A stretch of DNA of 51,508 bases from Methylococcaceae bacterium (GTDB lineage: Bacteria > Pseudomonadota > Gammaproteobacteria > Methylococcales > Methylomonadaceae). This document shows positions 34,524-44,032 of this stretch, in pieces. The stretch lies in assembly GCA_021647585.1 (NCBI GenBank), contig JAKIUK010000025.1:1-51508 (forward strand), written 5' to 3'. The notes under the pieces are model-generated. The model was not told where the DNA came from. It saw only the letters and a program-made list of their open reading frames with translations, and searched no databases. Within the stretch, counting starts at the first letter, position 1; every line of letters starts with the position of its first letter. The position numbers and the translations under genes are program-made.

Positions 34524-36307
34524 TACCGCCCCCCTTTCTTAGAGAATGCATTGAATGGATAGCCTTCATCAGAAACACTCCAATTATAGAATTCAATAAA
34601 ATTCAACCTTAAACCATGAACTACACCACTCATTAAGCAAAGCAGTAGATTTAAAGTATGACCCAATATAAGTATTAAAATACTAAATAACAATCCCAAA
34701 CCAGAAACTGAAGAATACACCTGTTCAGCCAATTGATTAAAGGTTATAGCTAAAGAAGCACTCGCTAAACCCAAAGCAAATAGTCTCATATAGCTAAGAA
34801 TGTCTCCAAATATTTTAGTGATGGCAGTTATATTTTTAATGCCATCCAATATTTGCCAAAAATAATCAACCGGCTTGATAAGTCTTCTCTCATTACTAAA
34901 GAATAACAATAAAACACCACCCAGAATGAGGAATCCATAAGCCGCATTTTCAGTATTATCGATAGCGAGCCAAAATAGAACTCCAGCAATAACCAAACTA
35001 ACCCAGCCAAGTGCCGCGAATGCATGTTTCTTGCCTTTCGATTGATAGGCTGTCACTAAGTTTGCCATTATAATATGTATGGCTCCGATGCATATTGATA
35101 AACGCATCATGCTGTCAAAATCATTAATATCAAGTATTTTAAAGAAACCGGCAACAGAGTTAGCTGATGGATTATAGCCAAAATATCCTCCGCTCAAGAC
35201 CCCCCATATGATTGAAAAAATTATAGTAACTGTTGCCAAATGCCGAAGTCTTAGACCTTTAAAACTATGACCCAGTGTTTTCCATTTAATTGCTAATATC
35301 ACTGCAAAAACCAGAGCATATCCAGCATCAGATAAAATCATGGCAAAAAAGAATGCAAATGAAAAAAATACGACAATTGAGGGATCCCAGGTATTATAAG
35401 CCGGTGTTTGATAAAACTTGATAACTTCCTCTCCCCCTGCGACAACCCCCGTATTTTCTAATAAAGTGGGAGGATGATCATGCTCATTTACATCTTCCAC
35501 TAATAATGCCATGCCGTGCGTACTAGCAAAGGTTTCAAATCTAGCAAGTTGTTTTGATGGTACCCAGGCTTGAATCGCAAACAGATCATGATCATCTAAA
35601 GTTAATGCGTTTGCTACTTTTAAGGCAGCATGATCTTCATTTTCTGCCAGATTCATAGTGATAAGTGCAATCCAGCGTGTTAAAGACTCTCGTTCCGCTT
35701 GCTTATCTTGCAAAGCCAATTCAACAGTTTGTAGATCCTTGACTAACTGGGATAATGGAATTTTACCTGTATGGGTCCTGGGGACTGGTACACTTGCTAT
35801 CGGAGGTTCTTGTTCAGCCAGGACAACTACATAACAATGGATATTATCTTTATGTACCACCTGAAAAATGAGATCATCATGCAACTGCTGCATTAATCGT
35901 TTGGGTACGATATAAAACCATAATCTGATGCCCGCCAAGTCCCCCTCTTTTGCCAGATTAAAGTCACCCCAGTGTTTAACTTCCTCAATCCGTTTCATCA
36001 GAAAATCTCGCTGATCCGTTAACATTCTTATTTGCAACTGTACATCCAGTACCTGATCAACAATTTCATCTAGATGAAAAACTTCTTTATCATTCATCTG
36101 ATGCCGTTTATTGGCACATTGATTCAAATATTTAAGTGCATGAATGGCTTTCTCTGTATGTTTATGCGTTGTTATTTCTGTAGTACCCCCCTGGGTGTTT
36201 AAAGAAATCAAATGAGCACCACCAAGAACCTGGAGTTTTTCTAGGAGTAGCTCCTTTTCCTTTTTCAATCCACAAAATGTCAGTTTTTTTAACCTTGCTA
36301 TTGCCAT
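34523..36307 (-). CDS. atpI: V/A-type ATPase membrane subunit I (a-like)
   Basis: The static ion-channel subunit, 594 residues. The N-terminal cytoplasmic domain of about 320 residues includes coiled-coil stretches. The membrane domain has about 7-8 helices, including SFAFFFAMILSDAGYALVFA, DILSYMRLFALGLASASLAI and LCLMSGVVHGLRLNFIEFYN, which carry the conserved Arg/Glu/His positions of the family. It overlaps subunit D by 10 bp at its start. Confidence 0.94.
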   Translation of the reverse strand: MAIARLKKLTFCGLKKEKELLLEKLQVLGGAHLISLNTQGGTTEITTHKHTEKAIHALKYLNQCANKRHQMNDKEVFHLDEIVDQVLDVQLQIRMLTDQRDFLMKRIEEVKHWGDFNLAKEGDLAGIRLWFYIVPKRLMQQLHDDLIFQVVHKDNIHCYVVVLAEQEPPIASVPVPRTHTGKIPLSQLVKDLQTVELALQDKQAERESLTRWIALITMNLAENEDHAALKVANALTLDDHDLFAIQAWVPSKQLARFETFASTHGMALLVEDVNEHDHPPTLLENTGVVAGGEEVIKFYQTPAYNTWDPSIVVFFSFAFFFAMILSDAGYALVFAVILAIKWKTLGHSFKGLRLRHLATVTIIFSIIWGVLSGGYFGYNPSANSVAGFFKILDINDFDSMMRLSICIGAIHIIMANLVTAYQSKGKKHAFAALGWVSLVIAGVLFWLAIDNTENAAYGFLILGGVLLLFFSNERRLIKPVDYFWQILDGIKNITAITKIFGDILSYMRLFALGLASASLAITFNQLAEQVYSSVSGLGLLFSILILILGHTLNLLLCLMSGVVHGLRLNFIEFYNWSVSDEGYPFNAFSKKGGR

Positions 36308-36909
36308 TTAATAGCATCCTTAAGTCGTTTTTGCTTGGTAATTTTAGCTCTGACTACTGCCGCTCTTTCAGCATCTGAGAGAAAAACCCTTATTTTAGCT
36401 ATATTTGTTTGGGTTTTAGGAATAAGAACTTTATCGAATAAATTCACCCGTTGTGTAACTTTCTTAACCGCCTGTTGCAGAATTGTTAAGCGTTGTTGAT
36501 TTATTTTTAAACGAATTTGTAATTCCAGCATTTCTTTTAGCTGTACCACAACCAAATCAACCCAATGAGGTTTGCTTAGCAATGAATAGGCTTTGCATTG
36601 TATTTCGAAATCATGTAACTTTGGCAGTTTGATACCTACCAGATTTTCTTCATTTATGATGACTTGTTTAACGGTCACCAAATCTGCCAGGTCAATATGC
36701 TCATTAGATAACATTGGCAGTTGTTCTTCGACGATAAAATAGCACTGCCTTATGCGCTCTTCAGTCCCAGTAAGTTCTGCAATTGCCTTGCTACGTTCTG
36801 CTATCAATTGCTGCCGTTTTAAATCCAGTGATGGCAAATATTGTTTATAACGCTTTAATTGAGCACCTTCCTTATGCAAAGAAGCTTTACTGAAAGATAA
36901 TCTAGCCAT
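36298..36909 (-). CDS. atpD: V/A-type ATPase subunit D (central stalk)
   Basis: A 203-residue central-shaft subunit with the long N- and C-terminal helices typical of D (KRQQLIAERSKAIAELTGTE; VNLFDKVLIPKTQTNIAKIR). ATG 36909 (MARLSFSKASLHKEGAQLKR) fits the family and overlaps the subunit B stop by 8 bases. An earlier in-frame ATG at 36945 lies inside atpB and is rejected. Confidence 0.92.
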   Translation of the reverse strand: MARLSFSKASLHKEGAQLKRYKQYLPSLDLKRQQLIAERSKAIAELTGTEERIRQCYFIVEEQLPMLSNEHIDLADLVTVKQVIINEENLVGIKLPKLHDFEIQCKAYSLLSKPHWVDLVVVQLKEMLELQIRLKINQQRLTILQQAVKKVTQRVNLFDKVLIPKTQTNIAKIRVFLSDAERAAVVRAKITKQKRLKDAIKWQ

Positions 36910-38260
36910 CTTCCAGAATGTTTGCTGTAGGAAAATATTTATCAATAAGCGCCTGTTTCATTAACAATTCATTTTCATCAAAACATTCTGCCAAAGTTTG
37001 CCAACTTAAATCAAGCGCATCTTCCAGGCATAACGAGACATTAATGTCCATAAAGCGCGTTCTGAATAAATGACCAAACTTAATTAATTTCTGATCAAAA
37101 GGAGACAGCTCAAAAGCCATAGCCTGCTTTTGTTCTGCTTCATTAGCGCCGGAATAAAAACGAATCATGGTATTCATGATTTGAGAATGATCTTCTCGAG
37201 TGACTTTCCCAATAACATGTTGTTTTAAGCGAGATAATGAGCCAAAAGGATCTAACATTTTATCGTGCAAATAAAATTGTCCCTCGGTTATGTAACCGGT
37301 GTTATCAGGGACCGGATGGGTTACATCTCCTCCTGGCATGGTGGTTACACTTAATATGGTCACTGAACCGGCACCATTATAGTCACAGGCTTTTTCATAA
37401 CGTTTAGCCAATTGAGTATACAAATCCCCCATATAGCCACGGTTTGATGGCACATGCTCCATAGAAATCCCTACTTCTTTCATGGCATCGGCATAAGCCG
37501 TCATATCCGTCATTAATACCAAAACTCGTTTGCCTTCTTCAACCGCAAAACGTTCAGCAACTGTTAACGCCATATCAGGAACTAATAATCTCTCAACTAT
37601 CGGGTCAGAGGCCAGGTTACAAAACATCACCGTTCTGGCAAACACGCCTGCCTCCTCAAATTGAGTTCGAAAAAAATGGTAGTCATCAAAGATTAAACCT
37701 AAGCCGGCAAATACCACGATATCAGCTTCAGCTTGAATCCCAATACGTGCTAAAAACTGGTTATAAGGTTCTCCGGAAATAGAAAAGATAGGGATTTTTT
37801 GGCTTTCAACCAACGTATTGAATAAATCAATCATCGGCACATTAGTGCGAATCATTTTAGATGCCAATACCCTTTTCATAGGGTTTACAGATGCACTTTC
37901 AATAGTAACTTTTGGGTCTGGTTGTAGAGATGACCCACCATCTAAGGGCTCTCCTATACCGTTAAAAATACGACCTAATATATTATTGGAGTATGTGACC
38001 TCCATCGAGTGGCCTAAGAAACGTACCGATGCATTGGTAGAAACCCCTTGTGTTCCGGAAAATATTTGCAATGAAACTTCATTCCCTTTGATTTTAATCA
38101 CCTGAGCTAATGACTGTGTGCCATTATTATCTTCTACTCTAGCCAGGTCACCAAAACGCGTTGTAATTTCATGTTCCCCCATAGAATGAGAAACGTAAAC
38201 TGTCATAATATTTCCAACAATGGAAATAATATTGTGGTGTTTTATTAAATTTTCAATCAT
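36902..38260 (-). CDS. atpB: V/A-type ATPase regulatory subunit B
   Basis: The non-catalytic nucleotide-site subunit of 452 residues. It lacks a classical P-loop (SISGEPYNQFLARIG in that position), as expected for B. It carries VEEGKRVLVLMTDMTAYADA, EHVPSNRGYMGDLYTQLAKR and TEGQFYLHDKM. The upstream ATG 38260 is kept because residues IISIVGNIMTV match the beta-barrel start of chlamydial-type B subunits. An internal ATG at 38206 would delete that strand. A 132-bp gap separates it from the small gene upstream. Confidence 0.95.
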   Translation of the reverse strand: MIENLIKHHNIISIVGNIMTVYVSHSMGEHEITTRFGDLARVEDNNGTQSLAQVIKIKGNEVSLQIFSGTQGVSTNASVRFLGHSMEVTYSNNILGRIFNGIGEPLDGGSSLQPDPKVTIESASVNPMKRVLASKMIRTNVPMIDLFNTLVESQKIPIFSISGEPYNQFLARIGIQAEADIVVFAGLGLIFDDYHFFRTQFEEAGVFARTVMFCNLASDPIVERLLVPDMALTVAERFAVEEGKRVLVLMTDMTAYADAMKEVGISMEHVPSNRGYMGDLYTQLAKRYEKACDYNGAGSVTILSVTTMPGGDVTHPVPDNTGYITEGQFYLHDKMLDPFGSLSRLKQHVIGKVTREDHSQIMNTMIRFYSGANEAEQKQAMAFELSPFDQKLIKFGHLFRTRFMDINVSLCLEDALDLSWQTLAECFDENELLMKQALIDKYFPTANILEDG

Positions 38261-38392
38261 AAAATGCTCAAGTAAAGTAACACTGAAAAGTATAAAAATT
38301 TAATACTATCTAATCTAAATTGATGTCTAATTCAAGGATGAAAACGAAGTTATAACTACTAAGGAGATAAGCATATTCCTCGACTCCATAAG

Positions 38393-38728
38393 CTATATGT
38401 CATCATCAATCGGTAACATCTGCATATTACAGCGCATATTGTTAGCGTATTTAAAACCAACGGGTTGTATCTGCTTTCTATTAATATTTGCCAAATGCAG
38501 TGCGGTCATCATAACGGCCTTGTGAAAAGGAGCACATTTTCGAGCAAGTGTTGATAACAAATACAGTGCATTATCTTCACTTATTTTCTGTTCATCGATC
38601 ATTTGCTGGGCCAGTTTGGTTACTCTAAGAAAGGCAATCACCCTTTTTTTCTGACTTAAAAAGCCAATGGGTGGAATGCTGTTACGTAGCTTTTTATAGG
38701 CTTCAATAGATACATCCGCTTCATCCAT
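38393..38728 (-). CDS. Small protein of unknown function leading the V-ATPase operon
   Basis: A 111-residue, apparently all-helical soluble protein (EAYKKLRNSIPPIGFLSQKK, LARKCAPFHKAVMMTALHLA) with an acidic end, PIDDDI. No family was recognised. It has a strong AGGAG site 9 bases before the ATG and lies 132 bp upstream of subunit B on the same strand, so it is probably co-transcribed. The operon has no recognisable subunit F or H/G. This gene is of similar size to those, but by eye it does not look like the Rossmann-type subunit F. Confidence 0.75.
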   Translation of the reverse strand: MDEADVSIEAYKKLRNSIPPIGFLSQKKRVIAFLRVTKLAQQMIDEQKISEDNALYLLSTLARKCAPFHKAVMMTALHLANINRKQIQPVGFKYANNMRCNMQMLPIDDDI

Positions 38729-38787
38729 TTATTATTCTCCTGCTTGAATTGCTTATTATTAACTGCTACTCCTTTGGATATTAAACT

Positions 38788-38939
38788 TAGGGAGGTGTCA
38801 TCCAAATATCATGCAGTCGTTTATTTCTGTTTAAATCTTCTCAAGAGGAGCATAGTTACTCTACGCGACGATTGAGAAGAATTGAACAGGGATAAAAAGG
38901 CAAGTGAGAATGGATGATTATTTGTTTCCACCTCCCTTA
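38788..38939. repeat. Nested palindromic element between rlmB and the V-ATPase operon
   Basis: Outer arms TAGGGAGGTG (38788) and CACCTCCCTTA (to 38939) and inner arms CTTCTCAA/TTGAGAAG enclose about 150 bp. The right half shares GGATAAAAAGGCAAGTGAGA followed by a TGGATG..TTATTTGTT pattern with the element at 9908-10029. It lies just beyond the rlmB stop and may also end that transcript. Confidence 0.7.
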
Positions 38940-38949
38940 TGATACCAAG

Positions 38950-39696
38950 TTACGAGTTAGACATCCTCTGTTTAAAAACCTCATAAATAATAACTCCAGC
39001 AGCAACTGAAACATTAAGACTTTCAACATTTCCAACCATCGGTATTTTTACTAAAAAGTCACATTGTTCCTGGGTCAATCGTCTCATGCCTGTGCCTTCT
39101 GTACCCATCACCAATGCCAAGGGTATCGTTAAATCCGCTGAAAAAATAGACTGTTCAGTATCCCCTGTAGTTCCCATTACCCAAATATTCTGTTCTTTTA
39201 ACCAGCGTAAGGTTCTAGCCAGATTTGTAACTTGGTATATTGGAACAGTTTCAGCGGCTCCACTGGCCACTTTACAAACTGTAGGAGTAATCCCCGATGA
39301 ATTATCTTTGGGAATAATTATGCCATGCACACCTGCCGCATCTGCAGTGCGTAAACAGGCGCCCAAATTATGAGGGTCTTGTACTTGATCCAATACCAGA
39401 AAAAAAGGAACTTTGGACATTGAGGTTACAATATGTTTTAACTCATTTTCAGAATGAACCCCAGGTAATTCCACTTCAATAACGACCCCTTGATGGTTTT
39501 TACTATCCGTCAATTTATCCAGTCGTTTTCTATCTGCTTTTTCTACTTTAATACCTGTTTTCTGTATTTGACTGAGCAGTGACAGTAATCTTTTATCTTG
39601 TCTTTGACCATCTACCCAGACATGATGTATCTTGTCTGCTGAATAGTCAATTGCTGCTTGAACAGCGTGTATACCAAATGTTTTGGTTACATTCAT
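38950..39696 (-). CDS. rlmB: 23S rRNA (guanosine-2'-O-)-methyltransferase RlmB
   Basis: A SpoU-family methyltransferase that modifies G2251 in the P-loop of 23S rRNA. The 248-residue protein has the N-terminal substrate-binding domain (FGIHAVQAAIDYSADKI). The knot motifs LVLDQVQDPHNLGACLRTAD, LALVMGTEGTGMRRLTQEQC and IPMVGNVESLNVSVAAGVII are present. The start overlaps the rnr stop by 4 bases (ATGA), the common rnr-rlmB arrangement of gammaproteobacteria. Confidence 0.96.
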   Translation of the reverse strand: MNVTKTFGIHAVQAAIDYSADKIHHVWVDGQRQDKRLLSLLSQIQKTGIKVEKADRKRLDKLTDSKNHQGVVIEVELPGVHSENELKHIVTSMSKVPFFLVLDQVQDPHNLGACLRTADAAGVHGIIIPKDNSSGITPTVCKVASGAAETVPIYQVTNLARTLRWLKEQNIWVMGTTGDTEQSIFSADLTIPLALVMGTEGTGMRRLTQEQCDFLVKIPMVGNVESLNVSVAAGVIIYEVFKQRMSNS

Positions 39697-42053
39697 GAGG
39701 TAGATAACTTCCTTGTTTTTACGGGTTTCTTTTGTGTGGTTTTTTTAACAACCCTTTTGGTTTTAGCCGCTTTAGACTTGGTTATTGTTTTTTTTCTAAC
39801 TGACTTCTTTGCGGTTGTCTTGCCCTTTTTTGGAGACATCGTAGTTTTTTTAGACTTTGGTTGACTGATCAGGTCAAAATCAATTTTCTTTTCATCCAGA
39901 TCGACCCTGGCAACTCGAATTATAACTTTGTCACCCAATCGATACCGGATACCCGTACGTTCGCCTAGTAATTGATGCGTTTTAGCGTCAAAATGAAAGA
40001 AATCCAGAGGTAAATTAGAAATATGTACTAATCCTTCTGCATATATATTATCCAGTTCAACAAAAAAACCAAACCCGGTAACCGCTGTAATAATTCCCTT
40101 AAACTGTTCTCCAATTTTGTCCATCATATATTCACATTTCAGCCAATTGACTACATCTCGAGTTGCTTCATCGGCCCTACGTTCATTAGCAGAGCAATGT
40201 TCGCCTAATATCACCATGTCAGGAAAACCATAAAAAAAGCTGTCGGCAGGTTTATTGTCTAAACAATGCTTAATGGCTCGATGTACTAATAAATCGGGAT
40301 ATCGTCTAATAGGGGACGTAAAATGGGCATAAGCATCTAAAGCCAAGCCAAAATGACCTTTAGTTTCTGGACTATATACAGCCTGCGACATAGAACGTAA
40401 CAAAACAGTCTGGATTAAATGAGCATCTGCCCTGCCCTGAACAGAGTTAAGCAAATGCATATAATCAAGAGGCGTTGGTTTATCGCCGCCACCTAACACT
40501 AAACCCAATTCATTCAGAAAACTTTTAAGGTTTAATAATTTTTCAGTGCCTGGCCCTTCATGCACACGCAACAAATGTGGCATTTTTTTACGTATAAGAA
40601 AGCGTGCAGCTGCATTATTAGCCGTAATCATGAATTCTTCAATCAACTTATGTGCATCATTCCTTTGAGTCGGAACAATTTTTTCTATTTTCCTGTCAGC
40701 ACCAAATATAATCTGAGTATCTTGGGTATCAAAATCCATTGCTCCGCGTAGTTCACGTTCTTTACGCATTACCTTGTATAGACTATAAAGCTCTTGCAAC
40801 TGAGGAACCAAAGCCGAATATTTTTTTGCTAGCGTTTTATCGCCATCAACCAAAATTTTTGCAACATTGGTATATGTTAATCGGGCATGGGAACGCATTA
40901 CAGCATTGAAAAATCCAGATCGAAATACTTTTCCTTGTTCATTAATATACAATTCACAAACCATACATAAACGATCAACCTCTGGGTTAAGTGAGCATAA
41001 TCCGTTGGACAAAACTTCCGGTAGCATGGGAATAACCTGTTCTGGAAAATAAACAGAAGTACTACGGTTTTTAGCTTCAATATCCAGTGCTGTATTGACT
41101 TGCACATAATGTGAAACGTCTGCAATTGCGACTAATAATTTCCATCCTTTAGTCGTTTTTTTGCAGTAAACTGCATCATCAAAGTCACGCGCATCTTCGC
41201 CATCAATTGTAACTAATGGCAGTTCTCTAATATCAACCCGGTTTTGTTTGGCAGACTCTGGTACATTTTTAGTTAAAGGTTTTATTTCATCTAATAAATC
41301 ATCAGGCCATTGAAAAGGCAAATCATGTGATCGAAGCGCCATCTCGATTTCCATACCAGGCGCCATATGTTTACCTAATATTTCAACAATGCGTCCAATG
41401 GCTTGTCGATGATTACTTGGGTGTTGAATGATTTCAGCAACAACAATCTGACCCTTTTGGGCTTTCCCCAGTTCTTCTTTTGGTATCGATATATCCTGTG
41501 TGATTTTTTTATTTTCAGGTACCACAAAAGCCAGGCCTCTTTCTTTGATTAATCGACCAACAACCTGTCGGGTATTCCTTTCCAGTATTTCAACAACAGC
41601 CCCTTCTCTGCGCCCTTTTCTATCAAGGCCTGCTACTCTGACAATTGCCCTGTCATTGTGCATCAAAGATTTCATTTCTCTAGGCGATAAAAATAAATCA
41701 GCTGAACCATCATCGGGTTTAACAAAACCAAATCCATCGGCATGACCTAATATTCTGCCGGCAATCAAATCTTTACTGTTAACCAGACAATATTTCTGTC
41801 TGCGATTAAATAATAACTGCCCATCTCGTTCCATAGCACGTAGACGGCGGCGTAAAGCTTCTAAATTTTCAGTAGACTCAAGACCAAACAGTTGAGCAAT
41901 TTGCTGACGACGTAATGGTTTACCAATTTTTTCAATCAATTGAAGAATTAGTTCACGGCTAGGAATTGGGTTCTCATATTTTTCAGCTTCTCGCTGAGCA
42001 TAAGGATCTGAAACTTTAGTAAACTCGTTTGATTGATCAGATTTTAGAGACAT
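39693..42053 (-). CDS. rnr: Ribonuclease R
   Basis: A 3'-5' exoribonuclease degrading structured RNA, 786 residues. In order: an N-terminal winged-helix RNase R domain (about 25-95), cold-shock domains, and the RNB catalytic domain with the metal-binding Asp cluster VTIDGEDARDFDDAVYC. A C-terminal S1 domain (FKGIITAVTGFGFFVELDNI) and a Lys/Arg-rich tail of about 55 residues, which aids binding of structured RNA in this family, complete it. It is the first gene of rnr-rlmB. Confidence 0.97.
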   Translation of the reverse strand: MSLKSDQSNEFTKVSDPYAQREAEKYENPIPSRELILQLIEKIGKPLRRQQIAQLFGLESTENLEALRRRLRAMERDGQLLFNRRQKYCLVNSKDLIAGRILGHADGFGFVKPDDGSADLFLSPREMKSLMHNDRAIVRVAGLDRKGRREGAVVEILERNTRQVVGRLIKERGLAFVVPENKKITQDISIPKEELGKAQKGQIVVAEIIQHPSNHRQAIGRIVEILGKHMAPGMEIEMALRSHDLPFQWPDDLLDEIKPLTKNVPESAKQNRVDIRELPLVTIDGEDARDFDDAVYCKKTTKGWKLLVAIADVSHYVQVNTALDIEAKNRSTSVYFPEQVIPMLPEVLSNGLCSLNPEVDRLCMVCELYINEQGKVFRSGFFNAVMRSHARLTYTNVAKILVDGDKTLAKKYSALVPQLQELYSLYKVMRKERELRGAMDFDTQDTQIIFGADRKIEKIVPTQRNDAHKLIEEFMITANNAAARFLIRKKMPHLLRVHEGPGTEKLLNLKSFLNELGLVLGGGDKPTPLDYMHLLNSVQGRADAHLIQTVLLRSMSQAVYSPETKGHFGLALDAYAHFTSPIRRYPDLLVHRAIKHCLDNKPADSFFYGFPDMVILGEHCSANERRADEATRDVVNWLKCEYMMDKIGEQFKGIITAVTGFGFFVELDNIYAEGLVHISNLPLDFFHFDAKTHQLLGERTGIRYRLGDKVIIRVARVDLDEKKIDFDLISQPKSKKTTMSPKKGKTTAKKSVRKKTITKSKAAKTKRVVKKTTQKKPVKTRKLSTS

Positions 42054-42303
42054 TTATTTTTTTTAAGTATTTTAGTTAGGCGACAAACTGTACTACACCC
42101 ATCATAGCTCATAAATAATTATTTTAATATGGCAAAATGTTTATAACATAATGATATGAACGGAAAATACTAATTACAGTCAATATTGATAAACAATGTA
42201 CGAACAATGTTAAATACTTCTGAAAGGACCCGCTAATATCATTACCTCAGCAGAATAAAAAATGTTATGACATGCATTATCAGCCGCCACTGCCCTACTA
42301 CCC
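42054..42303. other. Divergent intergenic region between rnr and a lipoprotein gene
   Basis: AT-rich spacer that must contain promoters for rnr (minus) and the lipoprotein gene (plus). No motif was clear enough to call. Confidence 0.4.
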
Positions 42304-43284
42304 ATGTTTATAATTCTTAGAAGACAAATAATTATTTTATTATTTTTTCTGCCTTCATGCTCTACAATCTCTGTCCATCCATCGGCTGATAACCTGTTGG
42401 CATACAATGTGATTGATAATGATTCTCTTGTAAATCTTTATATGCCTGTATTTGTAATAGAAAACCATAAAAAAAGATATAATCTGATAGGCACAGCAAG
42501 TGCCATAGCAAACGAAACAAATGATCAAACCGTTTATATTAATCCCCAGAAAGCAACTGTCTATACTCAGACCAGAGTCTTTAAGACCAGAAAAAACTCA
42601 TACACAAATCTGGTATATCGAATACATTTTGAAAAAATACCCGGTGGATTTATACCATTTTATTTAGGACAGGGGAAAAATAGTGGCTTGATTGTGATTA
42701 TCACGCTCAACAATCTAAATAAGCCCATACTGTATACAACCGTTCATACCTGTGGATGCTATCTTGCCTTTGTTCCGACATCTTACATGCCAACAGATGG
42801 GTTTCCTATAAACTGGGATAGAAGACTACAATCTGTTGATTTTGAAAGTCTTCCAGGACTTTTGGAATATGATGAAACATTGCCTAATCGAGAAAAAACC
42901 ATGATTTTAATCAGGGATGGATCGCACAGGGTCAAAGACATATGGCTGCTACCCCCTGAATCCTTAAAAAAGTTTAAAACTTCCAAAGTACATATACTTC
43001 CTCTTGAATCATTGAAAAAGCTTCCGTTAAAACAGCATAAAACCATCTCATTTTTTGAAACAACGGGTTCAAGGATTGGTTATGTAAAAGGAAGTTACAA
43101 GATCAGAGAGAGGTTATTAATGAGCTGGTGGGCTTTTGACTCAAGGATAGGAGAGGATAAAGTGTTTGGGAAAGATAAAAACGACGGTATTCTCTTCTAT
43201 ACAAGTCTTAAACCTTGGGCCAGAGAACAGTCAGATATGCGGGATTTCTCCTCTTTTTTAAAATACTGGGGGTGGGAATTGTAA
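42304..43284 (+). CDS. Putative lipoprotein of unknown function
   Basis: A 326-residue protein with a basic start (MFIILRRQ), hydrophobic core and lipobox FLPSC at about residues 15-19, so probably a lipoprotein. The mature part has beta-rich segments, TVHTCGCYLAFVPTSYMP with a conserved-looking Cys-x-Cys, and a Trp-rich end MSWWAFDSRIGEDKVFGKD. No family was recognised. The gene is alone on the plus strand between minus-strand operons. Confidence 0.75.
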   Translation: MFIILRRQIIILLFFLPSCSTISVHPSADNLLAYNVIDNDSLVNLYMPVFVIENHKKRYNLIGTASAIANETNDQTVYINPQKATVYTQTRVFKTRKNSYTNLVYRIHFEKIPGGFIPFYLGQGKNSGLIVIITLNNLNKPILYTTVHTCGCYLAFVPTSYMPTDGFPINWDRRLQSVDFESLPGLLEYDETLPNREKTMILIRDGSHRVKDIWLLPPESLKKFKTSKVHILPLESLKKLPLKQHKTISFFETTGSRIGYVKGSYKIRERLLMSWWAFDSRIGEDKVFGKDKNDGILFYTSLKPWAREQSDMRDFSSFLKYWGWEL

Positions 43285-43351
43285 AAAGATGATAGCCCCT
43301 ATAGGTTCAATTTATTGCTAAATTACAAAATCTGCAACTCTATGTAAATGT

Positions 43352-43855
43352 TTAAAATAAAGGTGGAATAATGGGTTCTATTCCTTCAAATCCAACATTG
43401 GTATGATGCTTAACTATAACTTTACTTATTTCGTCAATTCGGTCTTTAGCTATGTCAACCATGACTAACAACTCCCCATTTTCAATAGCCTCTTCATACT
43501 TTTTGACTTTTGTATTTCCTATTTGAAGGCCCGCTAAACCACTTGCGATAGTCCCAATAGTTGCGCCAAAAAATAAAATCCCTAAAACAGGTCCACCAGC
43601 AATTGCAAATCCAGCAACGCGCAGTCCAACAAGCCCGGCTAATAAACCTGTTGTAGCTCCTAAAGCAGCACCTCGTTCCATGGCTGGAATAAAATCAGTC
43701 TTCTCAAACACTGATGCTTCAGGCATATCTTCCAGAGGAGTATCTCTTTTGGCTAATACATGTATGTGTCTGTCTTCTATCCCTTTAATACGTAATTCAT
43801 CCACAATAAAATGCGTAGTTTCAATATCAGGAACTAAAAAATATATCCTTTTCAT
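43352..43855 (-). CDS. DUF1269 family protein
   Basis: A 167-residue protein. The N-terminal alpha/beta part (RIYFLVPDIETTHFIVDELR) is followed by a Gly/Ala-rich membrane-like hairpin (about 70-115). The C-terminal block YEEAIENGELLVMVDIAKDR ends in HHTNVGFEG. This arrangement is typical of DUF1269, whose function is unknown and which is often stress-related. ATG 43855 with a GGTGA site is preferred over GTG 43864. Confidence 0.8.
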   Translation of the reverse strand: MKRIYFLVPDIETTHFIVDELRIKGIEDRHIHVLAKRDTPLEDMPEASVFEKTDFIPAMERGAALGATTGLLAGLVGLRVAGFAIAGGPVLGILFFGATIGTIASGLAGLQIGNTKVKKYEEAIENGELLVMVDIAKDRIDEISKVIVKHHTNVGFEGIEPIIPPLF

Positions 43856-44032
43856 GATGTTCACCCATTGTTCCGTTGAAAAATAGAAAAAAGATTTAGC
43901 CTATAGGTACAGAACTAATAATTAGGATAAAACTGTAGTTATATAGTTCAGTTTTTATCCAGCCGGTATATAAAACAAAAAACGGCTTATACGAACACTC
44001 AGTTTATTTAAGTACCAATCTGAATTGATTTA

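Noticed and set aside
38393..38728. V-ATPase subunit F
   Set aside because: Size and position fit, but the sequence appears all-helical and lacks the N-terminal beta-strand/Gly pattern of subunit F.
40560..41125. Open frames antisense to rnr
   Set aside because: They lie entirely within the conserved RNase R catalytic domain and have no coding character.
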